Origin: Streptomyces sp. R302
Lineage (GTDB): Bacteria > Actinomycetota > Actinomycetes > Streptomycetales > Streptomycetaceae
Direction of reading: 5' to 3'
NCBI RefSeq assembly: GCF_012927245.1
Contig: NZ_JABBGE010000005.1
Location: 186,001 to 250,000 of the forward strand
Length of the DNA: 64,000 nt
Every line of letters starts with the position of its first letter. The stretch's first letter is position 1. Shown piece after piece: positions 33,591-42,637 of this stretch. The notes under the pieces were generated by a model. The model was not told the origin of the DNA, ran no database searches, and saw nothing but the letters and a program-made list of their open reading frames with translations. A program made the position numbers and the translations under genes.

Positions 33591-35675
33591 TCAGGGCGCC
33601 CCGCCCACCCGGAAGGCGAGCATCGCCGTGTCGTCGCGGTGGTCCGAGAGGCCCTGGAGGATGCGGAGCAGGTCCGGCAGGGACTGGCGGCGGCAGCGGG
33701 TGGCCTCGGAGGCCAGTCGGCGCTGGCCCTCGTCGATGGGGGCGGACGGCGTCTCGATGAGCCCGTCGGTGTACAGCAGCAGGGTGTCACCGGGGCCGAG
33801 CACGTGGACGTGGGTCGTACGGAGGAAGTCCGAGGCGACGCAGAGCGGCGGGTCCGCCGCGCCGGGCAGGTAGGCCGCGTCGCCGGCGGCCGGGACGACG
33901 AGCGGCGGCGGGTGGCCCGCACTGGACCAGCACAGCAGCCACGTGCCGTCCGCGCGGCGGCGCAGGACGGCGTGCAGGGCGGTGGCCAGCGGGGCCGTCC
34001 CCAGACCCGCGGAGACGTGGTCGAGACGGGCGAGCACCGCGTCCGGCCTGGCGCCCGGCCCGCCCGCGTACGCCAGGGCCCGCAGCATGCTCCGCATCTG
34101 GCCCATCGCCGTCGCCGCCGTGAGGTCGTGGCCGGCCACGTCCCCGATGTCGAGGACGAGCGTGTCGTCCGGGAGCCTGAAGGCGTCGTACCAGTCCCCG
34201 CCGATCTCCCCGCTGGAGCTGGCCGGCTGGTAGCGCGCCGCCAGCGTCCCGCCCCGGACCCGCGGCGGCTCGGTCAGGTGCGCCCGCTGGAGGCTGAGGG
34301 CGGTGCGCCGGGCCTGCTGGAGGTCGAGGACCTTGCGGATCGGGCGCTGGGCGTGGTGCAGCACCTCCCGCAGGAGCTCGGTCTCGGCCGGGCCGGGGAT
34401 GGGCGTGTCGCCGTTGCTGCTGGTCGCGGCGTAACCGAGCACCCGGTCCTCGACGATCAGCGGGATCAGCGTCAGGCTGGTGGCCCCCGAGGCGTGCAGC
34501 CAGCGTTCGCTCACGGTCGGGATCAGCCCGGGCGGCACCGGCGCGCCCGGCACGAGCCGGAAGGTGACCGGTTCGCGGTGGTCGAGGACCTTCCGCACCG
34601 CGGGCGTCACCGCCACCCCCTGGCCGCGCAGGGCCGGCGGCGCGGGCAGCCCGGGGCGGGTCGCCGAGGCGATCCGCCGCGCCGTCACCCCGGCGTGCTC
34701 GGGCAGCGGCCACTCGTCGTGCGAGAGGAGGAGGACCAGGCAGGCGTCGGTGAGCTCCGGCACCACCACCTTCACCACCTCGGCGAACGCCTCGTGCAGA
34801 CTCGCCCCCGACACCGCCGCGACCTGCGCGAGGAGCCGCTCGCGCAGCCGGGTGCCCCAGGCGTCCTCGACGTCGGCCGTGGCCGCCACCCACTCGGTGA
34901 GCCGGCCGTCGCGCAGGACCGGCACGGAACGCGTGGTCATGTGCCGGTACGAGCCGTCCTCCGCCCGCACCCGGAACGTCGCCTCGAACACCGCGGGCCG
35001 CCCGCCGTCGCCTCCGCCGGCCGCGCGCCGCCACGCCTCGCTCAGCCGCTCCCGGTCCCGCGGATGGATGTGCGCGTACCAGCCCGCGTCGGCCCGTCGC
35101 CGCCAAGGGGTGCCCGTCAGCCGCTCCCAGCCGGGGACGATCTCCTCCATGCCCCCGTCGGGCCCCATCACCCACACCATCTGCGAGACGGCGGAGACGA
35201 GGTCCTCGTACCGCTGGAGCGCCAGTGTCTCGGCCGTGGTGTCCATGGCCAGGACCAGGATCCCGGGCCCGTGGTCGGTGGTGACGGCGCTGCACGAGTA
35301 GACGAAGTGCCGGGACTGCCCCGGCTGCCCGGGGTCGGGCCGCCGCTCGCCGACGACCTGCCGGGCCCGTCCGGTGTCCCGTACGGACTCCAGGACCGCG
35401 AGGAACCGATGGCCGTCCGAGTCGGGGAACGCCTCCCGCGCGGGGACCCCGAGCCGCCGCACCCCGAAGAGCCGGGTGAAGGCGGAGTTCGTGTAGATCA
35501 GCCGTCCCTCGGGCCCGGCGAGCACGGAGACGGCGGCGACGGTCCCGTCGAACATGCGCGGATCGACGGGGGGCCCGCCGACGCCGGCTCCCATGGCGGC
35601 GGCCGGGCCCGTGCCCGTACCGGAGTCGTCGGGTCCGGGGCCGTCCGGGTCGCCCGTGGTTTCGCCGGCCTTCAC
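33591..35675 (-). CDS. PAS-PAS-GAF-SpoIIE protein phosphatase
   Basis: 694 residues from GTG 35675; the frame is open 370 bp further upstream but that part overlaps the divergent M15 gene and is not protein-like. Seen: PAS 1 (about 35-155), PAS 2 with PAC (160-275, GWYAHIHPRDRERLSEAWRR), GAF (285-440) and a C-terminal SpoIIE/PP2C domain (455-690) with intact metal sites SGEIGGDWYDAF and VLDIGDVAGHDLTAATAMGQMR. Family role: dephosphorylating anti-anti-sigma factors in response to a signal sensed by the PAS/GAF domains. Unlike the 2.8-4.8 kb paralogue it has no HATPase domain and keeps the catalytic aspartates. Confidence 0.88.
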   Translation of the reverse strand: MKAGETTGDPDGPGPDDSGTGTGPAAAMGAGVGGPPVDPRMFDGTVAAVSVLAGPEGRLIYTNSAFTRLFGVRRLGVPAREAFPDSDGHRFLAVLESVRDTGRARQVVGERRPDPGQPGQSRHFVYSCSAVTTDHGPGILVLAMDTTAETLALQRYEDLVSAVSQMVWVMGPDGGMEEIVPGWERLTGTPWRRRADAGWYAHIHPRDRERLSEAWRRAAGGGDGGRPAVFEATFRVRAEDGSYRHMTTRSVPVLRDGRLTEWVAATADVEDAWGTRLRERLLAQVAAVSGASLHEAFAEVVKVVVPELTDACLVLLLSHDEWPLPEHAGVTARRIASATRPGLPAPPALRGQGVAVTPAVRKVLDHREPVTFRLVPGAPVPPGLIPTVSERWLHASGATSLTLIPLIVEDRVLGYAATSSNGDTPIPGPAETELLREVLHHAQRPIRKVLDLQQARRTALSLQRAHLTEPPRVRGGTLAARYQPASSSGEIGGDWYDAFRLPDDTLVLDIGDVAGHDLTAATAMGQMRSMLRALAYAGGPGARPDAVLARLDHVSAGLGTAPLATALHAVLRRRADGTWLLCWSSAGHPPPLVVPAAGDAAYLPGAADPPLCVASDFLRTTHVHVLGPGDTLLLYTDGLIETPSAPIDEGQRRLASEATRCRRQSLPDLLRILQGLSDHRDDTAMLAFRVGGAP

Positions 35676-35922
35676 GTACTCATCATCAGGGCGCGGGCCG
35701 TTTCCGGCCCGCCGCCGGCCCGCCGCCGTCCGGCCGTCCGGCGCCCGGACGGCGTTCGCCCGGCACTCGGGACGGCGTTCGCACGGCGTTCGGACGGTGT
35801 GGTTGACGCGCGTCGACCACAGGGGCCAGGCTTCCCCCCGACAGGTTCGCTGACAGATGCATGACATGTCCCGGCGTGCCCGCGCCGGGGCTCGTGCGCC
35901 CGTTGAGGTGGAGGCCCGCCCG

Positions 35923-36723
35923 ATGCTCCTGCACAGCCGCGCTCCCGTTCCCCCCGCGACCGCGACCGCGACCGCGACCCGGGTGTCACCCGTGTCCCCG
36001 GTGGCCCGACTCCTGCTCGCCCTCGTGCTGCTGCTCGCCGGTTTCACCGGTGTCGTCGCCGGCGCGGGGCCCGCCCGCGCCGACGGGTGCTACACCTGGT
36101 CCCGCACCCTCTCCCAGGGGGCGAGCGGCGCCGACGTCACCCAGCTCCAGATCCGCGTCGCCGGCTATCCCGGCTACGGCGCCGTCCTCGCCGTCGACGG
36201 CTCCTACGGGCCGGCCACCGCCGCCGCCGTGAAGCGCTTCCAGTCCGCCTACGGACTCGCCGCGGACGGGGTCGCCGGACCCGCGACCTTCAGCAAGCTG
36301 TACGCCCTCCAGGACGACGACTGCACGCCGATCCACTTCACCTACGCCGAACTGAACAACTGCAACTCGACCTGGTCGGGCGGGGCCGTCAGCGCCGCCA
36401 CGGCCAAGTCGAACGCCCTGCGGACCATGTGGAAGCTGGAGGCCCTCCGGCACGCCCTCGGCGACCAGCCCATCCGGGTGACGAGCGGTTTCCGCAGCAC
36501 CTCCTGCAACGCGGCGGTCGGCGGCGCGACCGGCAGCCGGCACCTGTACGGCGACGCGGCCGACCTCGGCGCCGGGCCGCACTCCCTGTGCCGACTGGCC
36601 CAGCAGGCCCGTAACCACGGCTTCAACGGCATTCTCGGCCCGGGCTACCCCGGCCACTCCGACCACACCCACGTCGACCACCGTTCCAGCCGGTACTGGT
36701 CCGCCTCCTCCTGCGGCATCTGA
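35923..36723 (+). CDS. Secreted M15-type zinc D,D-carboxypeptidase with peptidoglycan-binding domain
   Basis: 266 residues from ATG 35923, chosen for the GGAGG nine bases upstream; in-frame ATGs at 35857 and 35866 exist. Seen: signal peptide (LLLALVLLLAGFTGVVAGAGPARA), PG_binding_1 domain (about 55-115, GASGADVTQLQIRVAGYPGYGAVLAVDGSYGP in part, FQSAYGLAADGVAGPAT) and a C-terminal peptidase part with TSGFRSTSCNAAVGG, SRHLYGDAADLG and SDHTHVDHR, which supply the zinc ligands. It resembles the Streptomyces albus G zinc DD-peptidase. Acts in the cell wall. Divergent from the SpoIIE gene and convergent with the Nudix gene. Confidence 0.92.
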   Translation: MLLHSRAPVPPATATATATRVSPVSPVARLLLALVLLLAGFTGVVAGAGPARADGCYTWSRTLSQGASGADVTQLQIRVAGYPGYGAVLAVDGSYGPATAAAVKRFQSAYGLAADGVAGPATFSKLYALQDDDCTPIHFTYAELNNCNSTWSGGAVSAATAKSNALRTMWKLEALRHALGDQPIRVTSGFRSTSCNAAVGGATGSRHLYGDAADLGAGPHSLCRLAQQARNHGFNGILGPGYPGHSDHTHVDHRSSRYWSASSCGI

Positions 36724-36770
36724 GCCCGAGGCGCCGGAACGAGCCGTCCCGAGCCACCCCGCGCCACCCC

Positions 36771-36808
36771 ACCTGCCCGGCCGCGCGTCCCCGCGCGGCC
36801 GGGCAGGT
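36771..36808. terminator. Strong bidirectional hairpin between M15 and DUF4916 genes
   Basis: A perfect 17-bp stem (36771-36787 with 36792-36808) around a 4-nt loop. It ends 18 bases from the Nudix gene stop and starts 47 bases after the M15 stop; probably terminates both. Confidence 0.85.
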
Positions 36809-36826
36809 GCTCCGGGTGGATCAGGG

Positions 36827-37363
36827 TCAGTACATGACGCCGACGTGCGCCAGCGCCTGCTTCAGGAGCACGCCGTGGCCGCCGGGCATCTCGCTCTGCA
36901 CCGTGGCGGAGGCCGCTTCCCTCGGGCTGAACCACACCAGGTCGAGGGCGTCCTGACGCGGTCGGCAGTCGCCGCTGACCGGGACGATGTAGGCGAGCGA
37001 GACGGCGTGCTGCCGGGGGTCGTGGAACGGGGTGATGCCGGCCGTCGGGAAGTACTCGGCGACCGTGAACGGCTGGAGGGACGCGGGCACGCGGGGGAGG
37101 GCGACCGGGCCGAGGTCCTTCTCCAGGTGCCGCAGCAGGGCGTCCCGGACGCGCTCGTGGTGCATCACGCGCCCCGAGACGAGGGTGCGGTTGATCGTTC
37201 CGTCGGCGCCGATGCGGAGCAGCAGTCCGATGCTCGTGACCTCGCCGCTGTCGTCCACCCGGACGGGAACGGCGTCGACGTAGAGGATCGGCATCCGGCC
37301 TCGGGCCGTGTCGAGCTCGTCCGAGGTCATCCAGCCGGGCGTGGTCTCAGTCATGTCAGACAT
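36827..37363 (-). CDS. DUF4916 Nudix-like protein
   Basis: 178 residues from ATG 37363 (ATG 37354 also possible). Seen: GWMTSDELDTARGRMPILYVDAVPVRVDDSGEVTSIGLLLR and VSGRVMHHERVRDALLRHLEKDLG, with a beta-rich middle and WFSPREAASATVQSEMPGGHGVLLKQALAHVG at the end. This matches DUF4916, a Nudix-like group in actinobacteria whose Nudix box is degenerate: the expected REUxEE is replaced by a helix with few Glu. Whether it hydrolyses nucleotides is unknown. Single gene. Confidence 0.82.
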   Translation of the reverse strand: MSDMTETTPGWMTSDELDTARGRMPILYVDAVPVRVDDSGEVTSIGLLLRIGADGTINRTLVSGRVMHHERVRDALLRHLEKDLGPVALPRVPASLQPFTVAEYFPTAGITPFHDPRQHAVSLAYIVPVSGDCRPRQDALDLVWFSPREAASATVQSEMPGGHGVLLKQALAHVGVMY

Positions 37364-37460
37364 CGCCTGATCATACTTTCCGCCACGGCCGTACGGCCCG
37401 GATTCCGGCATCCGTCGTTCGGGTGAGCTCCGGAGGCGCCGGGCCGTACCCTTCCGCGTC

Positions 37461-38306
37461 TCACTTCACCGACCCGGCCATCACCCCCTGCACGAAGTGC
37501 TTCTGGAAGGCGAAGAACACCACCAGGGGCACGACCAGGGAGAGGAACGCCCCCGGCGCGAGGATCCCGATGTTGCTGCCGAACTGCCGCATCTGCGACT
37601 GGAGCGCCACCGTCAGCGGCTGGGACTCGCCGTCCGCGAAGAGCAGCGCCACCAGCATGTCGTTCCACACCCACAGGAACTGGAAGATCGCCAGGCTCGC
37701 GAGCGCCGGCCGCCCCAGCGGCAGCGCGAGGCGCCGGAAGATCCGCCACTCCCCGCCGCCGTCGATGCGCGCCGCCTCCAGCATCTCCCGGGGGATCTCC
37801 GCGAAGAAGTTCCGCAGCAGGAAGACCCCGAACGGCAGCCCGTACGCGACGTGGAAGAGGACGACACCGGCCACCGTCCCGAACAGCCCCACCGCGCCGA
37901 AGAGGCGGGCCACCGGCAGCAGCCCGATCTGCACCGGGACCACCAACAGCCCGACGACCACCAGGAAGAGTCCGTCCCGCCCCGGGAACTCCAGCCAGGC
38001 GAAGGCGTATCCGGCGAGCGCCGCCACCCCCACCACCAGGACGGTGGTGGGCACCGAGATCAGGACGGTGTTCCAGAACGCCTGGACGAGTCCCGAATCC
38101 TCCAGCAGCGCCCGGTAGTTGTCGAAGGAGAGCTGCGACGGTTCGGTGAGCGAGGTCCACCAGCCGTCCGCGGCGTTGTCCCGCTCCGAACGCAGCGAGG
38201 AGAGCAGCAGCCCGGCCAGCGGGGTGATCCAGACCAGGGCGACCAGGACCAGCAGCGCCTGCACCGCCGAACTCCCCAGCCACCGCGTCACCTTCGTGCC
38301 TCTCAT
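37461..38306 (-). CDS. Carbohydrate ABC transporter permease (MalG type), second system
   Basis: 281 residues; ATG 38306 overlaps the upstream permease stop (ATGA). Seen: six membrane segments, LEAARIDGGGEWRIFRRLALPLGRPALASL as the EAA loop near residue 185, and a QGVMAGSVK tail. Works with the unusual MalF-type permease upstream and the binding lipoprotein at 39742-41073; the ATPase is presumably a shared one encoded elsewhere. Confidence 0.92.
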   Translation of the reverse strand: MRGTKVTRWLGSSAVQALLVLVALVWITPLAGLLLSSLRSERDNAADGWWTSLTEPSQLSFDNYRALLEDSGLVQAFWNTVLISVPTTVLVVGVAALAGYAFAWLEFPGRDGLFLVVVGLLVVPVQIGLLPVARLFGAVGLFGTVAGVVLFHVAYGLPFGVFLLRNFFAEIPREMLEAARIDGGGEWRIFRRLALPLGRPALASLAIFQFLWVWNDMLVALLFADGESQPLTVALQSQMRQFGSNIGILAPGAFLSLVVPLVVFFAFQKHFVQGVMAGSVK

Positions 38307-39727
38307 CGCGAACCCTCCTTCCGGAAGCGCCGGATGTTGAAGACCATCGCCGGGACGACGAGCAGGAGCAGCAGCACGCTCAGCGCGCTGCCGAGCCCCT
38401 GGTCGTTCCCGCCGCCGAAGGAGACCAGCCACATCCGCGTGGCCAGGACGTTCGCGTCCTCCTGTACGGGACCGGGGGCGATGACGTAGACGAGGTCGAA
38501 GACCTTCATCACGTTGATCACCAGGGTCACGAACACGACCGTGAGGACGGGCGCGAGCAGCGGCACCGTGATCCGCCGGAAGATCTGCCGCTCGTTCGCG
38601 CCGTCCACCCGGGCCGCCTCCAGGACGTCACGGGGGAGGGCGGCGAGCCCCGCCCCGATCAGCACCATGGAGAAGCCGGTCCACACCCACAGGTAGGCGC
38701 CGATGATCGCCGGGGTGACGAGGGCCGGGCCGAGCCAGTCGACACCGCCGTATCCGGCGGCGAAGTTCGCGGCCGGCACCCGCAGCCGGTACGTCCCGTC
38801 ACCGAGCCCGTCGAGCCGGAATGTGCCGTCGGCGGCCGTCCGCGCGGACGCCGCCACCGCCCCGTCCTCCCCGACCGCCTCGACCGTCATCCCGGGCAGC
38901 CCCTTCTCCCGGGCGTCGACGACCCCCGCCCGGCCTCCCGAGCCGGGCGTGAAGTCCAGGTACGCGGTCCCGGCCAGACCGTCCGGGGCGGGCTCGGGGG
39001 CGCGCGCCGGCTCCGCGCCCGCCGGTACGGCTCCGGGGGCGACGCCCACGAACGGCAGGACGGCGACGGAGCCGGGCCGCAGCCCGCCGCTCGTGTACCC
39101 GTCGGCGGGGTTGCCGGTGAGGCCCTCGCCGTCCCGGGCGCGGGCGGTCGGATAGGGGGACGGCTCGTCGAAGGCGTCGTGGACGCCCACGACGACCGCG
39201 TTGAGGACGCCCCGGTCGGGATCCTGCTCGTACGCCAGCCGGAAGACGATGCCCGCGGCGAGGAAGGACACCGCCATCGGCAGGAACAGCACGAGCTTGA
39301 ACGCCGTCGCCCAGCGGACCTTCTCGGTGAGCACGGCGAGCACCAGGCCCAGCCAGGTGAGCAGCACGGGGGCGACGACCACCCAGACGGCGCTGTTGCG
39401 CAGCGCCTTCAGGGTGGCCGGGTCCCGGAACATCTCCACGTAGTTGTCCGCGCCGACGAACCGGTCGCCGCTCGCGTCGAACAGACTGCGGCCGACGGAG
39501 AAGACCACCGGGTAGGCGACGAGCGCGCCGAGGAGCAGCAGCGCGGGGAGGGCGAAGGCGGCGCCGAGCAGCCGCCTCCTGCGCAGGGCGCGGCGCAGGC
39601 TCGGGGTCCGCTTCGGTCCGGTCGCGTGCGTCGGTCCGGTGGCGTGCTTCGGGGCGGCGTCGGGCCGCGGTCCGATGGCGGGCTTCGGGTCGGTGGCGGG
39701 ATCGGTGCTTCCAGGAGGCCGGTCCAT
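38303..39727 (-). CDS. Sugar ABC transporter permease (MalF type) with large Ig/CarboxypepD-like extracytoplasmic insertion
   Basis: 474 residues from ATG 39727, about 150 longer than a normal MalF-type permease. Seen: Pro/Thr-rich cytoplasmic N-terminus, membrane segments from residue 52, then between LAYEQDPDRGVLNAVV (about 164-179) and YGGVDWLGPALVTPAII (326-342) an insertion of about 145 residues; its second half (about 262-322, MTVEAVGEDGAVAASARTAADGTF and DGTYRLRVPAANFA) looks like a carboxypeptidase-regulatory or SdrD-B-like beta-sandwich. The loop where it sits faces outward. The EAA loop LEAARVDGANERQIFRRITVP (369-389) is normal. Coupled to the MalG-type gene by overlap. MalF proteins of enterobacteria also carry a periplasmic P2 insertion, but of another fold. 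Confidence 0.9.
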   Translation of the reverse strand: MDRPPGSTDPATDPKPAIGPRPDAAPKHATGPTHATGPKRTPSLRRALRRRRLLGAAFALPALLLLGALVAYPVVFSVGRSLFDASGDRFVGADNYVEMFRDPATLKALRNSAVWVVVAPVLLTWLGLVLAVLTEKVRWATAFKLVLFLPMAVSFLAAGIVFRLAYEQDPDRGVLNAVVVGVHDAFDEPSPYPTARARDGEGLTGNPADGYTSGGLRPGSVAVLPFVGVAPGAVPAGAEPARAPEPAPDGLAGTAYLDFTPGSGGRAGVVDAREKGLPGMTVEAVGEDGAVAASARTAADGTFRLDGLGDGTYRLRVPAANFAAGYGGVDWLGPALVTPAIIGAYLWVWTGFSMVLIGAGLAALPRDVLEAARVDGANERQIFRRITVPLLAPVLTVVFVTLVINVMKVFDLVYVIAPGPVQEDANVLATRMWLVSFGGGNDQGLGSALSVLLLLLVVPAMVFNIRRFRKEGSR

Positions 39728-39741
39728 GGCGGGCCCCGGCC

Positions 39742-41073
39742 TCAGTTCCCGTACGCCTTGGCCGCCGCGGCCTCCAGCGCGGCCGCCGTCCGCCGCGGGT
39801 CCGAGGGGTCGCGCAGGAAGTCCTGGAGGAGTTTCCACTCGCCGGCGCCCTTGGTGCCGCCGAACGCGGCCGGCGCCTGGTCGGACAGGTCGAAGCGGAC
39901 GGAGTCCCCGGCGGCGACGAGCGAGGCGGCGGTGGCGCGGGCGGTGTCGTCCGCGTACGCCTCCGGCTTCACGTCCTTGTTGGGGGAGAGGAAGCCGCCC
40001 GCGCCCGCCCACACCTCGGCGGCCTCGGGGGTGGCGAGGAACTCCAGGAGCCTCATCCCGGCGTCCGCGTTCTTCGCGTCCTTGAGGACGACGGCGGCGT
40101 CGCCGCCGCTCACCACGGGCGCCTTCCCCGAGCCGACCGGCGGGAAGGGGAAGAACGCGGCGTCCTCGCCGGGCTTCCTGCCGAACTCGTCCCTGGCGAC
40201 GCCGCCGACGAAGTCGCCTTCGTACACCAGGGCGGCCTTCGGCTCCGGGCCGAAGACCTTCTCCACGGAGCCGGGGAAGTCGGTCCGCAGCGCCTCGGCG
40301 GCACCGCCCGCGACGAGCCGCTCGTCCTTGAAGACCTCGGCGAGGGTGGTGAGGGCGGTGACGACGCTCGGGTCGGTCCACTTCAGCTCGTGCCGGGCCA
40401 GGAGGTCGTACTTCTCCGGTCCCGCCTGCGACAGGTAGACGTTCTCGAACCAGTCGGTGAGCGTCCAGCCGTCCTCGCCGGCGACGGCGAACGCGGGCAG
40501 GCCCGAGTCGGCGAGCGTCCGGCCCGCCGCGAGCAGCTCGTCCCAGCTCTTCGGCTCGCCCACCCCGGCCTGCTCCAGGGCGTCGGGGGCGTACCAGACG
40601 GTCGACTTGTGGGCGGCCTTGAAGTAGAGGCCGTAGAAGGAGCCGTCGACCGTGCCGTACTCCTTCCAGACCGGCGCGAGGTTCCCGGACGCGGTGGTCG
40701 TGGTCTTCTCGGAGAGCGGCTTCAGCCAGCCCTCCCCGGCGAACTGCCGCAGCACGCCGACCTGGGGGACGAGGACCACCTCGGGGGCGTTGCCGCCCTC
40801 GATCTTGCTGCCGACGAAGGTGGAGACGTTGTCGCCGGAGGGGACGAAGACGGTCTTGGCGCCGGTCTTCGCGCTGAACGCGTCGAGGACCTTCTTGAAG
40901 TTCTCCTGCTCGCCGCCGGTCCACACGCCGGCGACGGTGACGGTCGTGCCGGCCAGTTCGCCGCCGGACTTCGGGTCCGCGTCGCCGCCGCAGCCGGTGA
41001 CGGTGAGCGCGAGAGCGAGCGCCGCGGAGAGCGCGCCCGCGGCGCGGCGGGTCGTGAGGGAGGGTCGTCGCAT
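39742..41073 (-). CDS. Extracellular sugar-binding lipoprotein, second system
   Basis: 443 residues from ATG 41073, with a GAAGGAAGG region upstream. Seen: lipobox LTVTGC (Cys28), Gly/Asp linker, then a family 1 solute-binding protein (VTVAGVWTGGEQENFKKVLDAFSAKTGAKTVF in part, GKAPVVSGGDAAVVL, LLEFLATPEAAEVW). It resembles AglE-type alpha-glucoside-binding proteins of Rhizobium and Streptomyces, so alpha-glucosides may be the ligand (inference). 14 bp upstream of the MalF-type gene start, so one operon. A promoter and a palindrome precede it. Confidence 0.9.
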   Translation of the reverse strand: MRRPSLTTRRAAGALSAALALALTVTGCGGDADPKSGGELAGTTVTVAGVWTGGEQENFKKVLDAFSAKTGAKTVFVPSGDNVSTFVGSKIEGGNAPEVVLVPQVGVLRQFAGEGWLKPLSEKTTTTASGNLAPVWKEYGTVDGSFYGLYFKAAHKSTVWYAPDALEQAGVGEPKSWDELLAAGRTLADSGLPAFAVAGEDGWTLTDWFENVYLSQAGPEKYDLLARHELKWTDPSVVTALTTLAEVFKDERLVAGGAAEALRTDFPGSVEKVFGPEPKAALVYEGDFVGGVARDEFGRKPGEDAAFFPFPPVGSGKAPVVSGGDAAVVLKDAKNADAGMRLLEFLATPEAAEVWAGAGGFLSPNKDVKPEAYADDTARATAASLVAAGDSVRFDLSDQAPAAFGGTKGAGEWKLLQDFLRDPSDPRRTAAALEAAAAKAYGN

Positions 41074-41102
41074 GGTCGTCCTTCCTTCGTTTCGATACCT
41101 TC

Positions 41103-41133
41103 ATGTTAGGTACCTATGACGAAAGCATGTCAA
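41103..41133 (-). promoter_or_regulatory. Promoter with overlapping TAGGTACCTA palindrome
   Basis: On the minus strand TTGACA (41128-41133) and TAACAT (41103-41108) are 19 bases apart. The 10-bp perfect palindrome TAGGTACCTA (41106-41115) overlaps the -10 box, as expected for a repressor site. The start codon lies 30 bases downstream. Confidence 0.65.
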
Positions 41134-41229
41134 CGGGCGCGACCCAACAGCCTTATCGATCAGGCGAGTTGGAGATGATGGAGTGAGAGAGGAGAGTGGG
41201 AGTGGAGTGGGAGGGAGGGGCTCGTGTAC

Positions 41230-42519
41230 TTAACGCGTAGGCAGGGGAGGGGTCGCGGCGAGCTCACGCGTCAGCCGCCGCACGCCCTCCTCAGGCGAGC
41301 ACCGCAGCGCCAGGACGTCCTGCGCGACCGCCTGCACCGCCAGGCTCACCTGGTCGTACCGTGCGCTCTTCGGCCGCGGGACCGCCGCCAGCACGCTCTC
41401 CCGCAGGATCGGCAGGTACGGATGGGCCGCCACCAGCTCCGGATCCGTGTACAGCGAGGCCCGCACCGGCGGCAGCGAACCCCGCGTCAGCACCTGCCGC
41501 TGCACCCGCTCGCTCGTCAGGTACGCCAGGAAGTCGGCGGCCGTCGCCGGATGGAGCGACCGGGCCGACACGGCGAGGTTCGAACCGCCGAGGACGCTCG
41601 TGCCCGGCCCGTACGGCCCCGGCAGCGGCGCCGCCCCGAACCGGCCCGCCACCCCCGACCCGGGCCGCGCCGCGTCCGCGTACACATACGGCCAGTTCCG
41701 CAGGAACAGCAGCCGGCCCTCCTCGAAGGCCGCCTTCGACTCCTCCTCCTTGAACCGCAGCGCCTCCGCCGGGATCCACCCCTCCCGCACCCCGCCGGCC
41801 AGGAACGACAGGGCCGCCCGCGCCGCGTCCGAGTCCACCGCGACCCGCGCGCCCTCCTCGTGCAGCACCGTGCCGCCCGCCGACTGGATCGCCTCCGTGA
41901 CGTTCACCGTCAGCCCCTCGTACGGCAGGAACTGCCCCGCGTAACCCCCGAGTCCATGGCGCGGCGCCAGCGTCCGGGCCAACCGGGCCAGCTCCGCCCA
42001 CGTCCGCGGCGGCCGCTCGCCCGCCGCGTCCAGCACGTCCTTCCGGTAGTACAGCAACCCGGCGTTCGTCACGTACGGCACCGCGTACAGGCGTCCCCGG
42101 AACGTGGCCGTGTCCACCACCGGCGGCAGGAACTCCGCCAGTTCGAACCGCTCCCGCTCCAGCGGCGCGATCAGCCCCGCCGCCGCGAACTCCGACGTCC
42201 ACGCCACATCGATGTTCAGCACGTCGAACCGGCTGCTCCCGGACCGCAGTTCGCTCAGCATCTGCGCCCGCGTCTCGTCCGCCGAGTCCGGCAGCTCGAC
42301 CAGCGACACCGGCTCCGCGGGCCGTCCGGCGTTCCACTCCGCCACCAGCGGCGCCAGATAGTCGGTGAGGTCGCCCGCCGTCGCGAACGTCAGCGGCCCC
42401 CGGCCGACGGCCGCCCCCGTCCCGGACCCGGAGGCGGCCGTCGGGACGGCACCCCCGCACCCCGCGAGCAGGACGGCCGCGACCAGCAGGGCCTTCGACA
42501 CGGACCGTACCCATCCCAT
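41230..42519 (-). CDS. Second sugar-binding lipoprotein beside the ABC operon
   Basis: 429 residues from ATG 42519 with GGGAGGT upstream. Seen: lipobox VLLAGC (Cys21), Gly/Ser/Ala linker, then a family 1 solute-binding fold (GPLTFATAGDLTDYLAPLVAEWNAG, VPYVTNAGLLYYRKDVLDAAG, GSNLAVSARSLHPATAADFLAYLTS). It resembles trehalose/maltose or ThuE/LpqY-like binding proteins. Sequence differs from the 39742-41073 protein, so not a recent duplicate. It lies 156 bp upstream of that gene with a promoter between, so it may be an extra receptor for the same permease or belong to a system elsewhere. A pyrimidine-rich mRNA stretch follows its stop. Confidence 0.88.
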   Translation of the reverse strand: MGWVRSVSKALLVAAVLLAGCGGAVPTAASGSGTGAAVGRGPLTFATAGDLTDYLAPLVAEWNAGRPAEPVSLVELPDSADETRAQMLSELRSGSSRFDVLNIDVAWTSEFAAAGLIAPLERERFELAEFLPPVVDTATFRGRLYAVPYVTNAGLLYYRKDVLDAAGERPPRTWAELARLARTLAPRHGLGGYAGQFLPYEGLTVNVTEAIQSAGGTVLHEEGARVAVDSDAARAALSFLAGGVREGWIPAEALRFKEEESKAAFEEGRLLFLRNWPYVYADAARPGSGVAGRFGAAPLPGPYGPGTSVLGGSNLAVSARSLHPATAADFLAYLTSERVQRQVLTRGSLPPVRASLYTDPELVAAHPYLPILRESVLAAVPRPKSARYDQVSLAVQAVAQDVLALRCSPEEGVRRLTRELAATPPLPTR

Positions 42520-42637
42520 GCGTACCTCCCGACCCGGAGACGGCGCCCCGCGTGACGGTCCATCGTGGCAGGACACGGCGCGCGCCGCATCGGTGATACT
42601 GGTCCGGGAACGACGCACGACACGGAAGGGGGAGCGC

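Noticed and set aside
33591..36047. Longer SpoIIE protein starting at 36047
   Set aside because: The first 124 residues are Arg/Gly/Ala-rich and overlap the divergent M15 gene; GTG 35675 fits the domain start.
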